From NCBI GenBank assembly GCA_028753945.1, contig JAPNXP010000012.1, positions 2,728,001-2,792,000 of the forward strand: a stretch of DNA of 64,000 nt. The letters run 5' to 3'. The notes under the pieces are model-generated. The model was not told the DNA's origin and did not search any database. It worked only from the letters and a program-made list of their open reading frames with translations. Positions 33,001-44,354 of the stretch are shown piece after piece; within the stretch, counting starts at the first letter, position 1; each line of letters begins with the position of its first letter. The DNA is from Hexactinellida sp. DTS-2022. Its lineage: Eukaryota > Porifera > Hexactinellida. The position numbers were made by a program, and so were the translations under genes.

Positions 33001-34134
33001 ATACTAACACGCTTTGCTTGCTAGGTCACTTCGAGGCAGAACACAACCACACGCCAACCACTTCGCGGTTGGTGTGTGGTAGATAGGCATAAAATAGTAA
33101 ATAATAATGTGAAATTTTTTAATGATAACGTCATGCGACAATGAGTAAGCATATTGGAAATCTTGTTGACCAACGTGTCCGCACATGGCCTACTTAATAT
33201 ACGGCTATATATCTCGCCCAGAAGGCCATAAAACAAAGAGGCCAGTTTCTAATTTTCAAAATGGAGAATTGATCTTTATTCGAATAATTAGCAATGATAG
33301 AGCTGAAAAGTGTATTATAACTATATAGGAATATGGTATCCAGGTATACATAGCACCCTCCAGAATTGTGATATGTCATCATTTGATGACGTTATGGTTA
33401 TCTTGGTTGCGAATTATCTTGTTTTTCTAGCATACTTTTAACATAGTTAAACGCGTATAAATTTTCAAAATTGTAACATGGATACCCAGAAGTAGTAGAA
33501 TAAAATATATCGAAATTATAAATGGAATGTTGACACATTCCTCGGTTGCCATGGAAAATGTATATTTCCTAAAATGTGCCATAACTCAAAAACTATGAAT
33601 GTTATGTAAACTAGACTGCTACTGATCTGTCCGGAAAGGTAACTTCCTATTCATCGATAATACATTTTATATGCCTAACTTTAATAATCTTTGAGATAGT
33701 GAGATAATTAACACTTAATTCATTATTAGGTAATGACTCACTATCTCAAAGATTATTGAAGTTTGGTACTACTTCTGGGTATAACCATGTTCCAATTTTG
33801 AACATTTATAACGCGTTTAACTATGGTAAAAGTATGCTAGAAAAACAAATTAATTCGCAACCAAAATAACCATAACGTCATCAGATGATGACATATCACA
33901 ATTCTGGAGGGTGCTATGTATACCTGGATACCATATTCCTATATAGTTATAATACACTTTTCAGCTCTATCATTGCTAATTATTCGAATAAAGATCAATT
34001 CTCCATTTTGAAAATTAGAAACTGGCCTCTTTGTTTTATGGCCTTCTCGGCGACACATATAGCCGTATATTAAGTCGGCCATGGTCCGCATCATTAATGT
34101 CCATGTTCTATTAAATTTTCAGATTAATATAGAG
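33001..34134 (-). mobile_element. HINE (Helentron-type) element split by a P-type MITE
   Basis: It starts ATACTAACACGCTTTGC, has the hairpin with ACCACTTCGCGGTTGGTG, and continues to TCCGCA at 33183. It resumes at 34084 with GTCCGCATCATTAATG and ends in AGATTAATATAGAG. The same order without interruption is present at 5114-5389. Confidence 0.7.
33184..34083. mobile_element. P-type palindromic MITE, 900 bp
   Basis: CATGGCCTACTTAATATACG and its near-inverse (…ATTAAGTCGGCCATG) are bounded by the exact 7-bp TSD GTCCGCA (33177-33183, 34084-34090). The uninterrupted site is at 5325-5331. The arms (33184-33400 and 33860-34083) are closely complementary and contain a 62-residue open frame in each arm that is a mirror artefact. 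Confidence 0.88.
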
Positions 34135-34250
34135 TACGGGAATTATGTGTGATTAAGTTACTTTCCAGGGTTTTCGAAATGTGACAATGACGTCATGATT
34201 TGTCGAGAAAAAGCAACAACAAAAAAGAAACAATCAAAGATAATACATAG

Positions 34251-34504
34251 CATGGGCGCAAACTTTTATAAGTATGAGGCTCAAGTTTGGGGGCGCGGGC
34301 TCCCCATAAAATAAATTGATTGCGAGATACCCAGATATCGATTTGTTTTGAATGAATTATACGTATATTTACTATTCCAAATAATATTGCACATTTTATT
34401 TTTATCCAGAGGGTACGGTAGCAGCCGTACCATTAATGTTGCCCCTTTTCAACTTTTACGTTGGGGCGCACGCCCCCCACGCCCCCTCCCTGTTTGCTCC
34501 ACTG
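34251..34504. mobile_element. hAT-type MITE, 254 bp, GC-rich ends
   Basis: CATGGGCGCAAAC pairs with GTTTGCTCCACTG. The flanks ATACATAG and ATGCATAG match at seven of eight. The right arm has CGCCCCCCACGCCCCC. Both sides lie in the 3' part of P4. 34513-35070 is P4 3' sequence without further features. Confidence 0.7.
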
Positions 34505-35070
34505 ATGCATAGTATGAAGGTAATTTAATAGAATAGTGATCTGAGTTCTACTAGAAGAGCAGTTAGGCAGTAGTACATCTATGACGACAGGGGGAGGGTA
34601 TGTGGTTACGATGTGTCCTGAATGAGCGGGTTGATTGTTAGTGTTAGTGGAGCTCCTCGTGACCTCGTATAAATGATAGTAATGTAGAGAATACAGTCAA
34701 ATGATGGTAGTAGATGCGCACTGGTATATCAACATGTCAGGGAGCTATCTATAAGATTAGAGGAATTGTGTACTGAATTTTTTAGTTTGCTATTATCTCG
34801 AGTCTCGACCTATAAATATCGAATTAAAGTTTCTAAACTTCTTGGATAAAATACAATTAGCTACAGTAGTATAAAAAATTTAAGAATTTCCCATTTTGGA
34901 ATCATACAAACACACCATTCATTGGCTCCATCTTTCACTATACGTTTCCTCTACAATAATAAGTGACAACTGAACCAAATTACGACGGCAGGATCCCTGG
35001 TAAAATAATTACTTAAATGTGAATGGTTATCGAATTTCAAAAATATTTCATACATTATGATGAATGAATG

Positions 35071-36145
35071 TTAGATAATTTCAGATGGATACTTAAGTGA
35101 GCCTCTATCAAGGAATTCAATCATTGAAAATTCGGTGTCGTTAAAAACTTGAATATTTTTGGGAGATGTTAAAAAATCTTTGCAGTCTCGACATTCTTTA
35201 TTATTTTTAATGTACGAAAATATTGCATACCCAGGCACGTAATTTAGGCATTCAATTTTCGAAATATCAAATAGAGGGTTAGCAATGTTAAGTATTTCAC
35301 TTGTAACATACTCAAAATCAAACTCTGGGTGAATTTCTTCATCGTCCTCACGTGTAAATTTTTTCAAATATTATTTAAGAGATATTTTATCAGACTGTTG
35401 ATTTATGTTAAACATTTTGAGAAGATTAGATAATTGAAGTAGACGTTGACTCTCCAAAATTTGACAGTAAGATATATTATAGTTTGTACCAGACATTTGA
35501 CGATATAACCCGAAATGATGTTCTAATGTGTCATTTTGTATTCGAGATGTCAGCAAATATTCAAAACCGCATTCAAGGGTCAATCTTTGTTCTAAGAGAG
35601 GGAGGGCGATACAAGTAGTATGTCTAAAACTAGTGAATGTTTGTGGAGTAAGCTTCCCTCTAGACGTGGGAAGTAATTTCCAACAATCCAGCCATTTAAC
35701 TACATGGTCCAAAAAGGGTAATCTCGGATCGTTCAAGCGAAGCGGAGCAAAATTTGGATTGTTGAAGCGAATATCTTTTCCGACCCAATTAACATTGAAT
35801 ATGCTCCAGATTTTATTTATCAAATGTATGAATTTGACTACATATATGGCGATATTTATTTGTTGTATTCTCATTACATGAACTATAGAGCCCCGCAGCT
35901 GTTGATTCATTAAAGATCTTAAGAGCTAAGTTTACATGTTGTCGCTCTAAATGAGATGGCCAACATCCTTTTGATGTTAGTTTGGGCGCTCTATTAATTA
36001 TGGAAAATTTGTCAGCTTTAAATAAGGTTCTGAGGTCGTCAAATACCTGAAAGCATATTGGAGGGTATTTTGACTTAGTCAATTCCCTTGGATCCAAGAG
36101 AATATTAGCAACAGGTATAGAAACTTTAAGCTGAGTAGATGGTAT
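35071..36145 (-). pseudogene. P4 transposase, C-terminal half
   Basis: This continues the reading frame cut by hAT-C: after the 8-bp duplication the protein reads STQLKVSIPV, then DLRTLF, PSHLERQHVNLALKIFN, GKLTPQTFTSFRHT, DTLEHHFGLYRQMSGTNYN and, after a stop at about 35371, YVPGYAIFSYIK and LDRGSLKYPSE. The annotated Met at 36238 lies in hAT-C and is not real. Two frame changes occur (near 35900 and 35370), and the end of the protein past SLKYPSE is lost. TDP has changed to NDT at the catalytic block. Not functional. Confidence 0.85.
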
Positions 36146-36874
36146 CAGGGGCGTCAGGTTGACCGAAAAATCGGGGGGCCGTTGTACTAGTTCATTCAAT
36201 ATGTCAAATACACAAATTAAAATGAATAGTAATATCAATTATATTTTGAATCTTTCCATGTCTGCATTTCGTAATTAATCAATTAAATAATCCATAATTT
36301 AATGTTATTTCTTAATTGAACAAATAAAGGGTCTATAGTGCTAAAATATACACTGAATGTGTTTCCAACCATAAATACAAAATCAAGATTCTAGCATAGC
36401 CTACTCAAATCAGGCCTCACAATAGAATGGGGATTTTGGATCAGGGATGCGGTCGAAGCCGAACAATTGATCCGCATTCCTGACTAATTTGTGGTAATTT
36501 AGTTCAACAAACTGTATTATATATGAACCTAAACATTTACATTATATCTAACCCTGAAATTAAACTTAACTTCTTCCATTTTGACTATTTACGGTATATA
36601 TGTAGATTTTAACCGATTCTTAGCTAATCGGCAAGCAAGTATTCGGTCAACTATTTGGTTGCAACCTTGGTTAAATACAACATTAACTATGTCTACTAGC
36701 AAACATAAATTTAATTACTAAGATTGTTTCCTCAATACACATAAACTTTATTCCGTCATAGAGTGCTTTTGTTGTCTCCCGATAACTTCCTATAGGCTTG
36801 AATGTGGTCATACATGTGTGGAGTTATTGTTCATCTTGACTTATTAAGTAAACAGAAATTAAAATAGATAAATA

Positions 36875-37133
36875 CCGTATTTCCTTGAATAGTAGCCCCC
36901 CCTCGAATAATCGCCCCCCTTGAATAATCGCCCCCCAAAATAGGTCCTAATTATTTTTTGACACCACCTAGAATAACCGTTGATATCAAATAATCGCCTC
37001 CCTACAATTATTGAGTCTCTCAAATGATTATATTCCACAAATATTCGCCATTCTCGAAAATCATAACATTTTCTTGGGCCTAAATGGGGCTTGAAATCAA
37101 TAATCGCCCCGGCTACTATTCAAGGCAATACGG
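36875..37133. mobile_element. TA-flanked MITE (TTCCTTGAATAGTAGC type), 259 bp
   Basis: CCGTATTTCCTTGAATAG and its inverse are flanked by TA (36873-36874, 37134-37135). Internal TGAATAATCGCCCCCC repeats. It sits just past the P5 stop codon. Confidence 0.8.
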
Positions 37134-37160
37134 TATTCAATAATAAATTTAACTAGCGTA

Positions 37161-40035
37161 TTAAGAGCTAAATTTTTTCAATTTACGTTTTTCAATTCCT
37201 CTGCATGCAACCATAGAATTGTAATTTTTGACTTTATTTGCTATCATGCAATTTCCTGAAACGAACAGCAGCCTGTGCAGTATTGAAAATCTAACAACAT
37301 CACAAGAAGGACAATTAATTCTCCAAATATCACAATCATGGTCATCCACTATAGAATTCAAAGCAAGCTCCACGAGAATTTTCCTCGCTGGCCCTTCTAC
37401 TAATGCACCCATCAACTCGCTATTATTTTGGATTATAGAAAATATCTTCCAGAGCGTAACAACTGATTCCAATACTATTTCTGTTGGATATTTTAGGTGT
37501 CCTCGATCAGAGATTTCCAAGAGCTTATACTGAGATACGAATGCTTCATCAATCAGTAAATCTTTATCGATAGTTAACATATCCAGACTTAAGGTACATG
37601 GTACAATTTTTTTCAAATATTGGTGTGTGGAGTATCCTGCAATAAAAGCTAAAGATGTTGGTATATCGCAATCAATAATCGATAGATCTGATATTTCATT
37701 TAAGAAAATGTCAAGGTTGATCTCACTGCCCGATGAGGCGCTATCCTTAGAGGAAAAAGACTGAATAAATTCTTGTACTGAATAATTACTAGAATCAGAC
37801 TGGCTTGAAAATAGTTTTAAGATGCTAGAAACCTTCAGACGACGTTCGCTTTCTATTATCTGAAGATAAGAAACATGGTAATTGGCACCTGACATAATAC
37901 GGTATAGTCCAAATGGTGCTCTAAAGGATCTGTCTGCAAGAAAGACGTTAAGAGGTAAGAATAGCCACAGTTGCCTGTTAGATGATTAGTTATTTGAGGT
38001 AGCACAAGACAGGCATGTCTAAAGCTGGTGAAAGTTTGTTTGCTTAACTTCCCATCTTTCTCAGGTAGCGATTGCCAAGCTTCTAACCAAAAGATCATCT
38101 TAGTCAATAATGAAAAGCGCTCGTCATTGAAAGAAAATGGTCGAGATAGTGGGTCATTTAAACGAACATGTTTAAAAGTGAGATTTACATTAAAAAAATT
38201 CCATAATGAGAGTAGAATTTCAACGAATTCTGAAGTGTTACTTCTATATGACGCACAACGTTGCTCGTTTTGAATAGTTAACGCAGCAATGGTAGATTCA
38301 TGAATAACCTTTAAAACTAACTTCACATTCTGACGTTCCAAACTAGAAGGATAACATGATTTCAATGTCAAGCGTGGAGCTAGTTTGGCCAAGCTTTCCT
38401 TCTCAGAATTATAGAGAGTACGGATATCTTGAAAAGAAGCTGAACACAATCTTAGAGGGAAAGAACAAGAATCAGATCGAATATCTTCGAAATTAGGAAA
38501 GATGAAACTTTTAGCGTCAGATTTCAGGTTCAACCAATTGTTACGAATAGATTTTAATATTTGTACGAAATCAAATGTAAGAAAAAGGACTCTACTATTA
38601 TCACAAGGATGGGGTACCTTAATTTCCAGATCACCAATAGGAGAGAACAACTTAAAGAGTTTCACGTTAAGTGGGTAGTTGTCCGTTGAAATGATCTCAA
38701 CTAATAAGCCACAAGCCTCAAAATCTCGAATACAAGATTTGACAATGGCAAATATCTTCTCTGCAGATAAAGATGCACATGGCAATAAACGAACAATGCA
38801 GGACCATTTTTTCTGAAGACTAGAGACCATGATAGCAAATACAGTTTTCGTAGGATCATCAGGACATATATTGGGACCAATAATTTTGCCTCCCTTGTAT
38901 GATATATCGGGTTTTACGTGAATTTCATCCATTTGGAGAATAACATGCTTTTGTTCAATAGAAAAAGAATGCGTTGTTGCCTAAGGAATGGAAAGAATTC
39001 GTTTTCGAGCCCAAAGGAAGAATACAGTTTTTCCAAAGTATTGAAGTGAGGAAGGGATAGACAAGACATATGCTGGAGATACTTATAACAAGCAGGAGAT
39101 ATAAGATGGGTTTTGAGAGAGAGAATTTGAGTGAGTATGTTGTATCTACGTAGAATTTTGGGAACAAGACTATTTTCTAGCTGGCATTGAATGAATTGAA
39201 GTCGATTAAGTTCTGGAGACTCGGATGTTTCTAAATCCGAAGTGGTATGCATAATATCGATGGCTTGTTGGATGTGAGCTTTCGCTGAAGATACACGGGA
39301 CGCAGTAGTTGAGTCAGATTTCTTAGATGATTGACAGTGATGAGGCGAAAAGTACAGTTCATTCAGAACAGACTCAAGATGTCGAATATCACTGAGGCAA
39401 CTTAACGAAAGTGGAAATGTCTCATTTTCACAAAATGCCTTTATGGAAAGATCGAATTTTACTAACAGATAAACATCAACGAGGATACGAGAATTCTCCA
39501 AATTAGGACGCATAAAAATTAAGCTATGTTCATCTGGGTACCATAATGACCAAGTTTTAGGTATAGAAATAAATGATAACTTATCTTGGAGATCCTGAAA
39601 ACTTGTAATCTTGAACTTGTCATTCTCTTCTGTATCAGTTTTCAAGCGAAGTGTCAAAGCTTGATTGAGTAATTCATCTTCTTTAGAGTCGAGAGACAGG
39701 CGAATCCGCTTTGTTGCAGATTGAGAATAGTAAGAGGGACATCCTGTTAGAAAAACTGGTACAGCACCATCTTTCAGCTTGGGATTAACTCTTGGAATTT
39801 CCCTAAAAGTACCGTCTCCATTGGGAACCCTGTGTGTGTACTCGATATCTTCATCCCGAAAATGCTTCACGCAAACGTATACAGCCTTTAGTTGATCTAT
39901 ATCATCTCTGCGGAGTACAGCCCGAGCCCGAGCGGGTCTGATTTGGTCTGGTTTCTGGGGCATCTTGAAAAGAGTAATCCTTTCTTCAGATTTATAGTTG
40001 CTTTTGCAACCAGGTGCCGAACAACTAGTTGGCAT
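37161..40035 (-). pseudogene. P5 transposase (THAP/P-element family) with two frameshifts
   Basis: The start is the ATG at 40035, giving MPTSCSAPGCKSNY, the normal THAP start. The in-frame Met at 40077 adds 14 residues encoded by the inserted Tigger element. The THAP finger (C..GC, FKMPQ, C.KHF), a linker, and SPACYKYLQHMSCLSLPH lead to the core QMDEIHVKPDISYKGG (about 38940-38890, first catalytic Asp). Then come STDNYPLNVKLFK, FDFVQILKSIRNNW, SLERQNVKLVLKV, GKLSKQTFTSFRHA, TDPLEHH…, MSGANYHVSY and a C-terminal domain with GYSTHQYLK, LEISDRGHLKYPTE and Cys pairs. About 950 residues in all. Frame breaks occur only near 38975 and near 37905, and each is explained by a single-base change (the second in a T run). 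All family blocks are otherwise present. Confidence 0.88.
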
Positions 40036-40051
40036 CTGCTGGTGTTTAATA

Positions 40052-40598
40052 CAGTGTACTCCGCTTAATTGGGACACCGGTTAATCGGGACAGCCGCTTA
40101 ATTGGGACAACGCCCCAAGAACAGAATCCTTTCATTGGAAGCAATTACTAAATTTTCGGTTATTCGGGACAAACTCCGCTTAATCGGGGCAAACTAAACA
40201 AATTTGGTCGAAAATTCGTGCTCACTTAATTGAAAATTCATATTGATTAGAACAAATTATAATTATATTTGTCAATACTGATGAAGGCAATACAAAATAT
40301 CTTAATATTGTCAATTTCTTATTGATTTCAGTAATATCGAAATTTACCAGAGATTATGACTTTGTGGTTCAGGGATATATCAAACGGTCCAGAGAATATT
40401 ACGGCTCATTCTATGGGTTTGAGAAGAATCAAGGGTCCGCAGGCATTGGAGGATTTGTTGTGACAGGTTTAAAACCAAAATTTGTGTAAATAACAGGTAA
40501 ATCAATACTTTACCAAATTTTTTCGGTTAATAGGGATCTCCGCATAATTGGGACAAGAGGCCTGGAACAAACGTGTCCCAATTAAGCGGAGTAGACTG
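40052..40598. mobile_element. Tigger/pogo-type element upstream of the P5 start codon, 547 bp
   Basis: CAGTGTACTCCGCTTAATTG and the inverse (…CAATTAAGCGGAGTAGACTG) are flanked by TA (40050-40051, 40599-40600). Further GGGACA and TAATCGGG(A/G)C repeats lie inside both ends. No transposase frame. It is 17 bp from the P5 ATG, so it separates the coding region from the original P5 promoter. Confidence 0.88.
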
Positions 40599-41839
40599 TA
40601 ATTAAGGTTAAATTACCCCACGTGAATGAAAGTTCTTGTATTAATCTGTAATTGTGAGAAATATATACCTATCCGATACAAATCAATAAACCAAAAAGAA
40701 AATGTCCCTATCTATTATACTTTTTATTTTTTGTCGGTTTCAAAATTTGGCTAATACAAATCTCCCATAGGGCGATTTCCAAAAGTGGTGGTAGATATTA
40801 TGCGGTTATTTGGCAATGCGGCCATCAATGTTTGTTTTCAGAATCAATATTTAAAGATTATAAGCGTACGGAGTAGGTAGACGGTTTACATTTTTGAATT
40901 ATGACTTGGAATTTTTTTTATCAAGCATTTTATCAAATTTCGGATGAAAAGATGACCTTTTTATTCATTTTTTGGTTCCAAAAGGTCGCAATATTTTTTA
41001 TTTAGATCTTATCAAAATTCTAAACCACTCACCAACCGCCCATAACGATGATCTATCTGATAGATCACACAGTACAGGTCTTTTCAAATAATGATCTTGC
41101 AAACCACACACTTATCAGGTGGAGTCTGAAAAAATCCCCCTATGGGACTTTTGTATTAGCATAATACTGCAAGCCCAATAATTTCGAATTTATAGAAGAT
41201 AATTAGATTTCGTTCTCAGTTTCGATATAGCTATAATGTCTTCCATCATATATGTGAAATTCAAACTCCCAACTTCAAAACTAAATTCATGTGTTTTTTT
41301 GGGTGAATCTGCCGTAATTTAACCTTAAATAGTATCTGGTATAAATCGGGAAAAATATCGACTGGGGCAAAAAAGATAGATATAATATACGAATATTAAT
41401 TAAAAAATAAAATTTTATTTTATAACAGGATATAATGCTATATATTATGGGTGAATTAAAATATCAAAAATTAAAAATAATGTTTCCGGTCATGAACTAG
41501 TTTGTAAAAAAATATGACCCAATTTGTAAAAACCTTGTTGTTTTCAAATACCAGGTCAACAAATTTATTCCAAAATATAGGTTTCAAAATTTTGGTATTC
41601 CGGCTTCGACCGCATCCCTGGTCCAAAATCCCCATTCTATTGTGATGCCTGATTTGAGTAGGCTATGATTCTAGTTATTCAATAAATTCTAAATCTAATA
41701 ATTTTCTAATTCGTGTTCTGACCCTAATTAGTCTTGAAAATAATAAATGTCATATTCTGAGCGTTCCGCTAAATAACCTAAGTTTTCCCTGGCGCTATTA
41801 AACCATTTTCCCAGCACAAACATCGTTCACTTCTCCGGA

Positions 41840-44088
41840 CTGCGATCCAGATTCTCAGTCCTCTAAAGGCCTAAATGAATTTTTAACCTTCTCTCAGCCG
41901 GAATCTGCAGAACCTCAGCATATTACACTCCAACCTCCGATCGAAGTTGGTCAAGACTTTAACCCATATCTAGTAGCCAATGAAACACACTGCCTTGGCA
42001 ATTAGAAGTTTAATAAGGCTTGGATTGCAGAAATTCCATGGCTACGTTACGATGAAAGTTTGGATTTGTGCTGGTGTTCTGTTTTTGTCTGGGGGTTGAA
42101 TGCTGACATGTTACCAGCGAATGAGAATAAAGACAGGTTTGCAGAGAACAGTTTTGTCACTGGATGGCATAATTGGCACGGTGGTAGGTCGAAGCTTCTG
42201 AGACATACAGGAGCTGATGCTGCTCGCTTAAGCATAATGTGCATCATTACTTGGCAAGTGTCAAGGCTGCTTACGAGAACCAGCTAATAATTAAAGCCCA
42301 GGTCAGCAGCAGGAAGAAACATGAGATGCAGAGGAATAGGATTGGCCTCGATGCTGTTGTTTCTAGCATACAACTCTTGGCTAGACAAGGAATGCCGCTA
42401 CGAGGCTACGGTGAAGAAAAAGATACAGCAAACATCTGGCAAGAGGTTAAACTTATTTCAAGTTTCAATGAATGTAAAATCCTACTTTAATGGCTCTGGG
42501 TACAAGTTTATGTCTGTACCAATACAGAATGAATGTCTCAAGATGCTAGGTGACAGTGTACTGGATATCATTGTTAGAAAGATCAAGAAGTCAGGTTGGT
42601 TCACTTGTATCATGGACGAGACTCAAGACTTCTCAACCCTTGAGTAAGTTTGCATCTGTATTAGATATGTTCGACGAGTCAGATCTTAGTGTACGGTAAG
42701 AATTTTTAGGATTTTATAACATAAATGGTACCACAGCTCTAGTGCTCTACGATATACTTATCAAGACGATAAATAATATTTGTCTTGACATGCAGAATTG
42801 CCGAGGTCAGGCTTACGATGGAGCTCAAATGTTTCTGGTCATGTCTCTGGTTTGCAGACATTGTTAGGAGTCATTATCCAAATCCCTGTATTCCCACTGC
42901 GCTGGTCATATTCTTAATTTGGTGCTGAATGATGTTGCAAAGGAAGTTCGCCAGTGTTATCATATCGTGACACTCGTAGGTAAGATCGGGGCATATGTAA
43001 AGAATTCAGCAAAAAGTAAAAGTAAATTTCGATCAGATACGAGTTTCGAACTCAGAAGACGGTGAAAATTGGCAGCTCAAATGTCCAGCCCATTTGCCCA
43101 ACAAGATGGATTCTAAGATACCCGGCAGTAAATGGTATTTTGGAGAATTATGAGGATCTTCTTGACTTCCTAAGCACCTGTAGCGACAATGAAAACAAGG
43201 AACAAGGATATGTTAGAGAACTTCACGCTTTGAAGTATATTTCGGGGTACGCATTCTACATCGTATCTTTGGTCAAGTCCCCCCAGTTCACAATGCAATC
43301 CAATAAGAATCAATGTCACTGGGGCCTGGGGGAGTGTTCAAGTATAATAACTGCATTCACTGCTGCATTGAGAATAGACGGAGAATCCGTGGATATTTTC
43401 ACTGTATTCATGACTAGCTGCAAGACTTCAGCATCAACTATGGGCATTGAATTGCCTGCAGTTCCTCGAGGCCTCGAGAAAAGGGTGAATAGAAGAAATA
43501 GGATTGACTGGGAAATTGATGATGCCGTTGTTGTTAATTATTACCATGGTATTTGGACAAAGATGTATAACTCTCTTATAGTATCACTGACAAAGCGTTT
43601 TCATGGGAAGGCAATTGACATTGCACGGGATTTTCAAGATATTCTGTCCAATATTAGTGAGGATTCTAATTATGAATTGCCAAGCATGAACTCACTCTTG
43701 GAGCTCTACACAACAGATCATAATTGGAAGTTAGAGATTATACAATGGGATCGTGTTAGTAAATATCAAACCCTACCAAACACACGACTGATCTGAAGTA
43801 CCTTCACAAGTATTTTCTGAGATGTCTGATCATCGTCTCATGTGGCCTAACTTGGTTTTATTCCTTAAGCTCTACCTTCTTCTACTTTGTACGTCATGTT
43901 CTGCCGAACGCGGGTTTAGCTGCTTAAGACGTATAAAAACGTACCTTCGCAGCACAATGTCAGAAGACAGATTGAATGTATGCGCATTATGCAATGTACA
44001 TAATGAAATATTGGACCAATTGGATATTGGAAAATCACTGACGAGTGGATTAATAGGAGTGAGGTCAGGAAGAATCGATTTGTGCTAA
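41840..44088 (+). pseudogene. hAT-C transposase (TTF-type zinc finger, hAT dimerisation domain)
   Basis: In order: a TTF-type finger (KAWIAEIPWLRYDES, CWC, FAENSFVTGWHNW, H) at about 42007-42240; a helical region (42240-42480); GSGYKFMSVPIQNECLKML and CIMDETQDFS, the first catalytic Asp, at about 42490-42640; CRGQAYDGAQM at about 42800; HCAGHILNLVLNDVAKEV (about 42897-42950); CPTRWILR at about 43090; and the C-terminal hAT domain LLLLCTSCSAERGFSCLRRIKTYLR (about 43870-43950). The order is that of TTF/ZMYM-type hAT transposases. At least five frame changes and stops between 42290 and 43062 break it, while 43062-43796 and 43822-44088 remain open. Not functional as it stands. Confidence 0.85.
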
Positions 44089-44123
44089 GTGGAGATAGCC
44101 TGAGGAATTCTTAAAATAAGTTA

Positions 44124-44212
44124 CAGTCGAAATCGGGTTTTTTTGCCCCCCCAAAATGCACGACAAAAGGAGGCAAAAAAAACCAATAAGCAAAAAAACC
44201 CGATTTCGACTG
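44124..44212. mobile_element. 89-bp palindromic MITE
   Basis: CAGTCGAAATCGGGTTTTTT and its inverse (…AAACCCGATTTCGACTG) are flanked by TA (44122-44123, 44213-44214). With 25-bp arms and a short interior the whole element folds back on itself. TA and CAGT ends suggest the pogo/mariner group. Confidence 0.8.
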
Positions 44213-44354
44213 TAATGACATTAATTTGTTTATGATAATATTAATTGGTTTATATTACACCGTGTAATATAAGACAATATACACCGATTTACACGTACAC
44301 ATTTCAAATACATAAATAAATTATAAATAATCAGTAGTATCTAGTATTGCAATC

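Larger units (their letters stand above)
36395..41667 (-). mobile_element. P5: P-element-like transposon, nearly intact
   Basis: About 68 bp of inverted end with few mismatches (CATAGCCTACTCAAATCAGG… and GGA(T/C)CAGGGATGCGG). The exact 7-bp TSD is ATTCTAG (36388-36394, 41668-41674). It carries a full-length transposase with only two frame breaks, a 259-bp MITE in the 3' region and a Tigger-type element just before the start codon. It lies inside hAT-C. Confidence 0.92.

Noticed and set aside
33194-34073. Two nearly identical 62-residue frames in opposite orientation
   Set aside because: They lie in the two arms of a palindromic MITE and mirror each other.
35813-36238. Met at 36238 as the start of a P-type gene
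   Set aside because: The first 31 residues are encoded by the end of hAT-C; the true upstream part is at 46620-48190.
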